Made by a program: the position numbers and the translations under genes | Shown: piece after piece, positions 62,958 through 64,000 of the stretch | How positions within the stretch are numbered: position 1 is the stretch's first letter | Layout: every line of letters begins with the position of its first letter | DNA from: Streptantibioticus silvisoli | Lineage (GTDB): Bacteria; Actinomycetota; Actinomycetes; Streptomycetales; Streptomycetaceae | Direction: 5' to 3' | DNA length: 64,000 bases | NCBI RefSeq assembly: GCF_027947535.2 | Contig: NZ_JAAGKO020000019.1 | Span: forward strand, 1-64,000 | Notes under the pieces: generated by a model | The model's input: the letters and a program-made list of their open reading frames with translations, nothing else | Database searches by the model: none | Told to the model about the DNA's origin: nothing

Positions 62958-63310
62958 GCCGAGTCCGGGTGCAGGCGGGCAAGCTCCGCTGGGGGAGCGA
63001 GGCCGGCGGGCTTGCCTCGCAGGTCAAGATCGGTTGGGCCTGTCGTGTCGGTTGGAGTAGGGCCGACAGCCTCTGGATTGGGTACTGCGTCTTCTTCCCG
63101 GCTCCACGGCCTCGCAAGGTGGGCCGCACGGACCCGGTCGTGCGACGATGCCGGGATGAACCGCCTGGCCGACGCGACCTCCCCGTACCTCCTCCAGCAC
63201 GCCGACAACCCCGTCGACTGGTGGCCCTGGTCGCCCGAGGCGTTCGAGGAGGCTCGGCGGCGGAACGTGCCCGTGCTGTTGTCGGTGGGTTACTCCGCGT
63301 GCCACTGGTG
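62820..63310. repeat. Right copy (C) of the recombinase/DUF255 start repeat
   Basis: It matches 24590-25080 almost base for base, including the recombinase start, the intergenic region and the first ~51 codons of the DUF255 gene. It differs by small indels (for example CTGGGGGAGCG for CTGGGGAGCG). Unlike copy A, it continues without break into the full gene after 63310. Confidence 0.85.
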
Positions 63311-64000
63311 TCACGTCATGGCTCGGGAGAGCTTCGAGGACGAGGTGACGGCTGCCGTCGTCAATGACGGGTTCGTGGCGGTCAAGGTGGACCGTGAGGA
63401 GCGGCCGGACGTTGACGCGGTCTACATGGAGGCCGTGCAGGCCGCCACCGGGCAGGGCGGCTGGCCGATGACCGTCTTCCTGACCCCCGACGCCGAACCC
63501 TTCTACTTCGGCACCTACTTCCCGCCCGCGCCGCGCTCCGGCATGCCCGCGTTCCGCCAGGTGCTCGACGGGGTCTCCACGGCGTGGCGGGACCGGCGCG
63601 AGGAGGTCGCGGAGGTGGCGGCCCGGATCACCGCCGACCTCGCCCGGCGGAGCGTCACCGCCGCGCTGCCCGGTGGCCAGGTGCCCCGTGGGGCCGAACT
63701 CGACTCCGCCGTACGGGTGTTGGCGGATGAGTACGACGCCGTGCACGGCGGCTTCGGCGGGGCGCCGAAGTTTCCGCCGTCCATGGTGCTGGAGTTCCTG
63801 CTGCGCCACCACGCCCGCACCGGATCGCCCGAGTCGCTGGCGATGGCCGAGGAGACCTGCGAGGCGATGGCCCGCGGCGGGATGTACGACCAGCTCGGCG
63901 GCGGATTCGCCCGCTACACGGTCGACCACACCTGGACCGTTCCGCACTTCGAGAAGATGCTCAGCGACAACGCGCTGCTGTGCCGGGTCTACACCCACCT
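63156..64000 (+). CDS. DUF255/YyaL thioredoxin-domain protein (runs off the window)
   Basis: At least 281 residues: [40 protein letters not shown] with the CHWC redox-like motif, [40 protein letters not shown] and [20 protein letters not shown] are the thioredoxin-like part. [40 protein letters not shown] and [13 protein letters not shown] start the (alpha/alpha)6 domain. Full members are about 650-700 residues. Their role is unclear (YyaL, human SPATA20). Codons 1-51 are duplicated at 24.9 kb. Start ATG 63156. Confidence 0.9.
   Translation, partial: MNRLADATSPYLLQHADNPVDWWPWSPEAFEEARRRNVPVLLSVGYSACHWCHVMARESFEDEVTAAVVNDGFVAVKVDREERPDVDAVYMEAVQAATGQGGWPMTVFLTPDAEPFYFGTYFPPAPRSGMPAFRQVLDGVSTAWRDRREEVAEVAARITADLARRSVTAALPGGQVPRGAELDSAVRVLADEYDAVHGGFGGAPKFPPSMVLEFLLRHHARTGSPESLAMAEETCEAMARGGMYDQLGGGFARYTVDHTWTVPHFEKMLSDNALLCRVYTH

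Overview
The window is high-GC actinomycete DNA, most likely from Streptomyces or a close relative. Evidence for this is GTG/ATG starts with GGAGG-type ribosome sites, TetR, MerR, SARP, Uma2 and DUF2786 families, IS5-family transposases, and a single rare TTA codon placed in a cluster-specific SARP regulator. It looks like an accessory region (chromosome arm or island): intact operons alternate with many broken genes, insertion-sequence pieces and recombinase remnants.

Left part (1-24 kb). A TetR regulator diverges from a saccharopine-dehydrogenase-like oxidoreductase, with a clear inverted-repeat operator between them. Decayed pieces follow (MFS transporter, PLP decarboxylase, DUF2786). Next comes a compact set of a PSD/PsiD-type decarboxylase, a serine carboxypeptidase and a Cds1-like PLP enzyme. 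A secreted small protein, a Uma2 nuclease and a large secreted chitinase-lectin-beta-helix protein follow. Two 5'-truncated IS5-family copies bracket an SDR, a flavin hydroxylase and a TetR gene.

Island (25.08-63.31 kb). About 560 bp carrying the start of a large serine recombinase and the first ~51 codons of a DUF255/YyaL gene occurs at about 24.52-25.08 kb and again at about 62.82-63.31 kb. The left copy stops exactly at CACTGG-TG-CCAGTG, an inverted repeat around a dinucleotide as in serine-integrase att sites. The right copy runs into the intact DUF255 gene. The 38.2 kb between therefore looks like an integrated element that brought its own replacement gene start. Its left half has an integrase remnant and a four-gene ATGA/GTGA-coupled operon: VirD4-like membrane protein, HerA/FtsK-like ATPase, Rhs toxin with an Ntox24-like tip, and immunity protein. 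A middle zone (36-42 kb) holds an ECF sigma/haloalkane dehalogenase pair, a MerR gene and at least six broken genes.

Its right half (42.9-62.6 kb) is a biosynthetic cluster without PKS or NRPS assembly lines. It has a histidyl-tRNA synthetase paralogue, an MccF-type S66 peptidase and a TTA-containing SARP. A leftward ten-gene operon (divergent HisRS-like protein, nucleotide-sugar dehydrogenase, epimerase, PIG-L deacetylase, pentapeptide protein, methyltransferase, TIM-barrel enzyme, AMP ligase, LbH acyltransferase, aspartate/glutamate racemase) faces a rightward aminotransferase/ATP-grasp/MFS operon. Two HisRS-family proteins plus an MccF homologue suggest a sugar- or nucleotide-linked amino acid product, possibly an aminoacyl-tRNA-synthetase inhibitor with built-in resistance. 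That product is inference; the gene content is read directly from the sequence.
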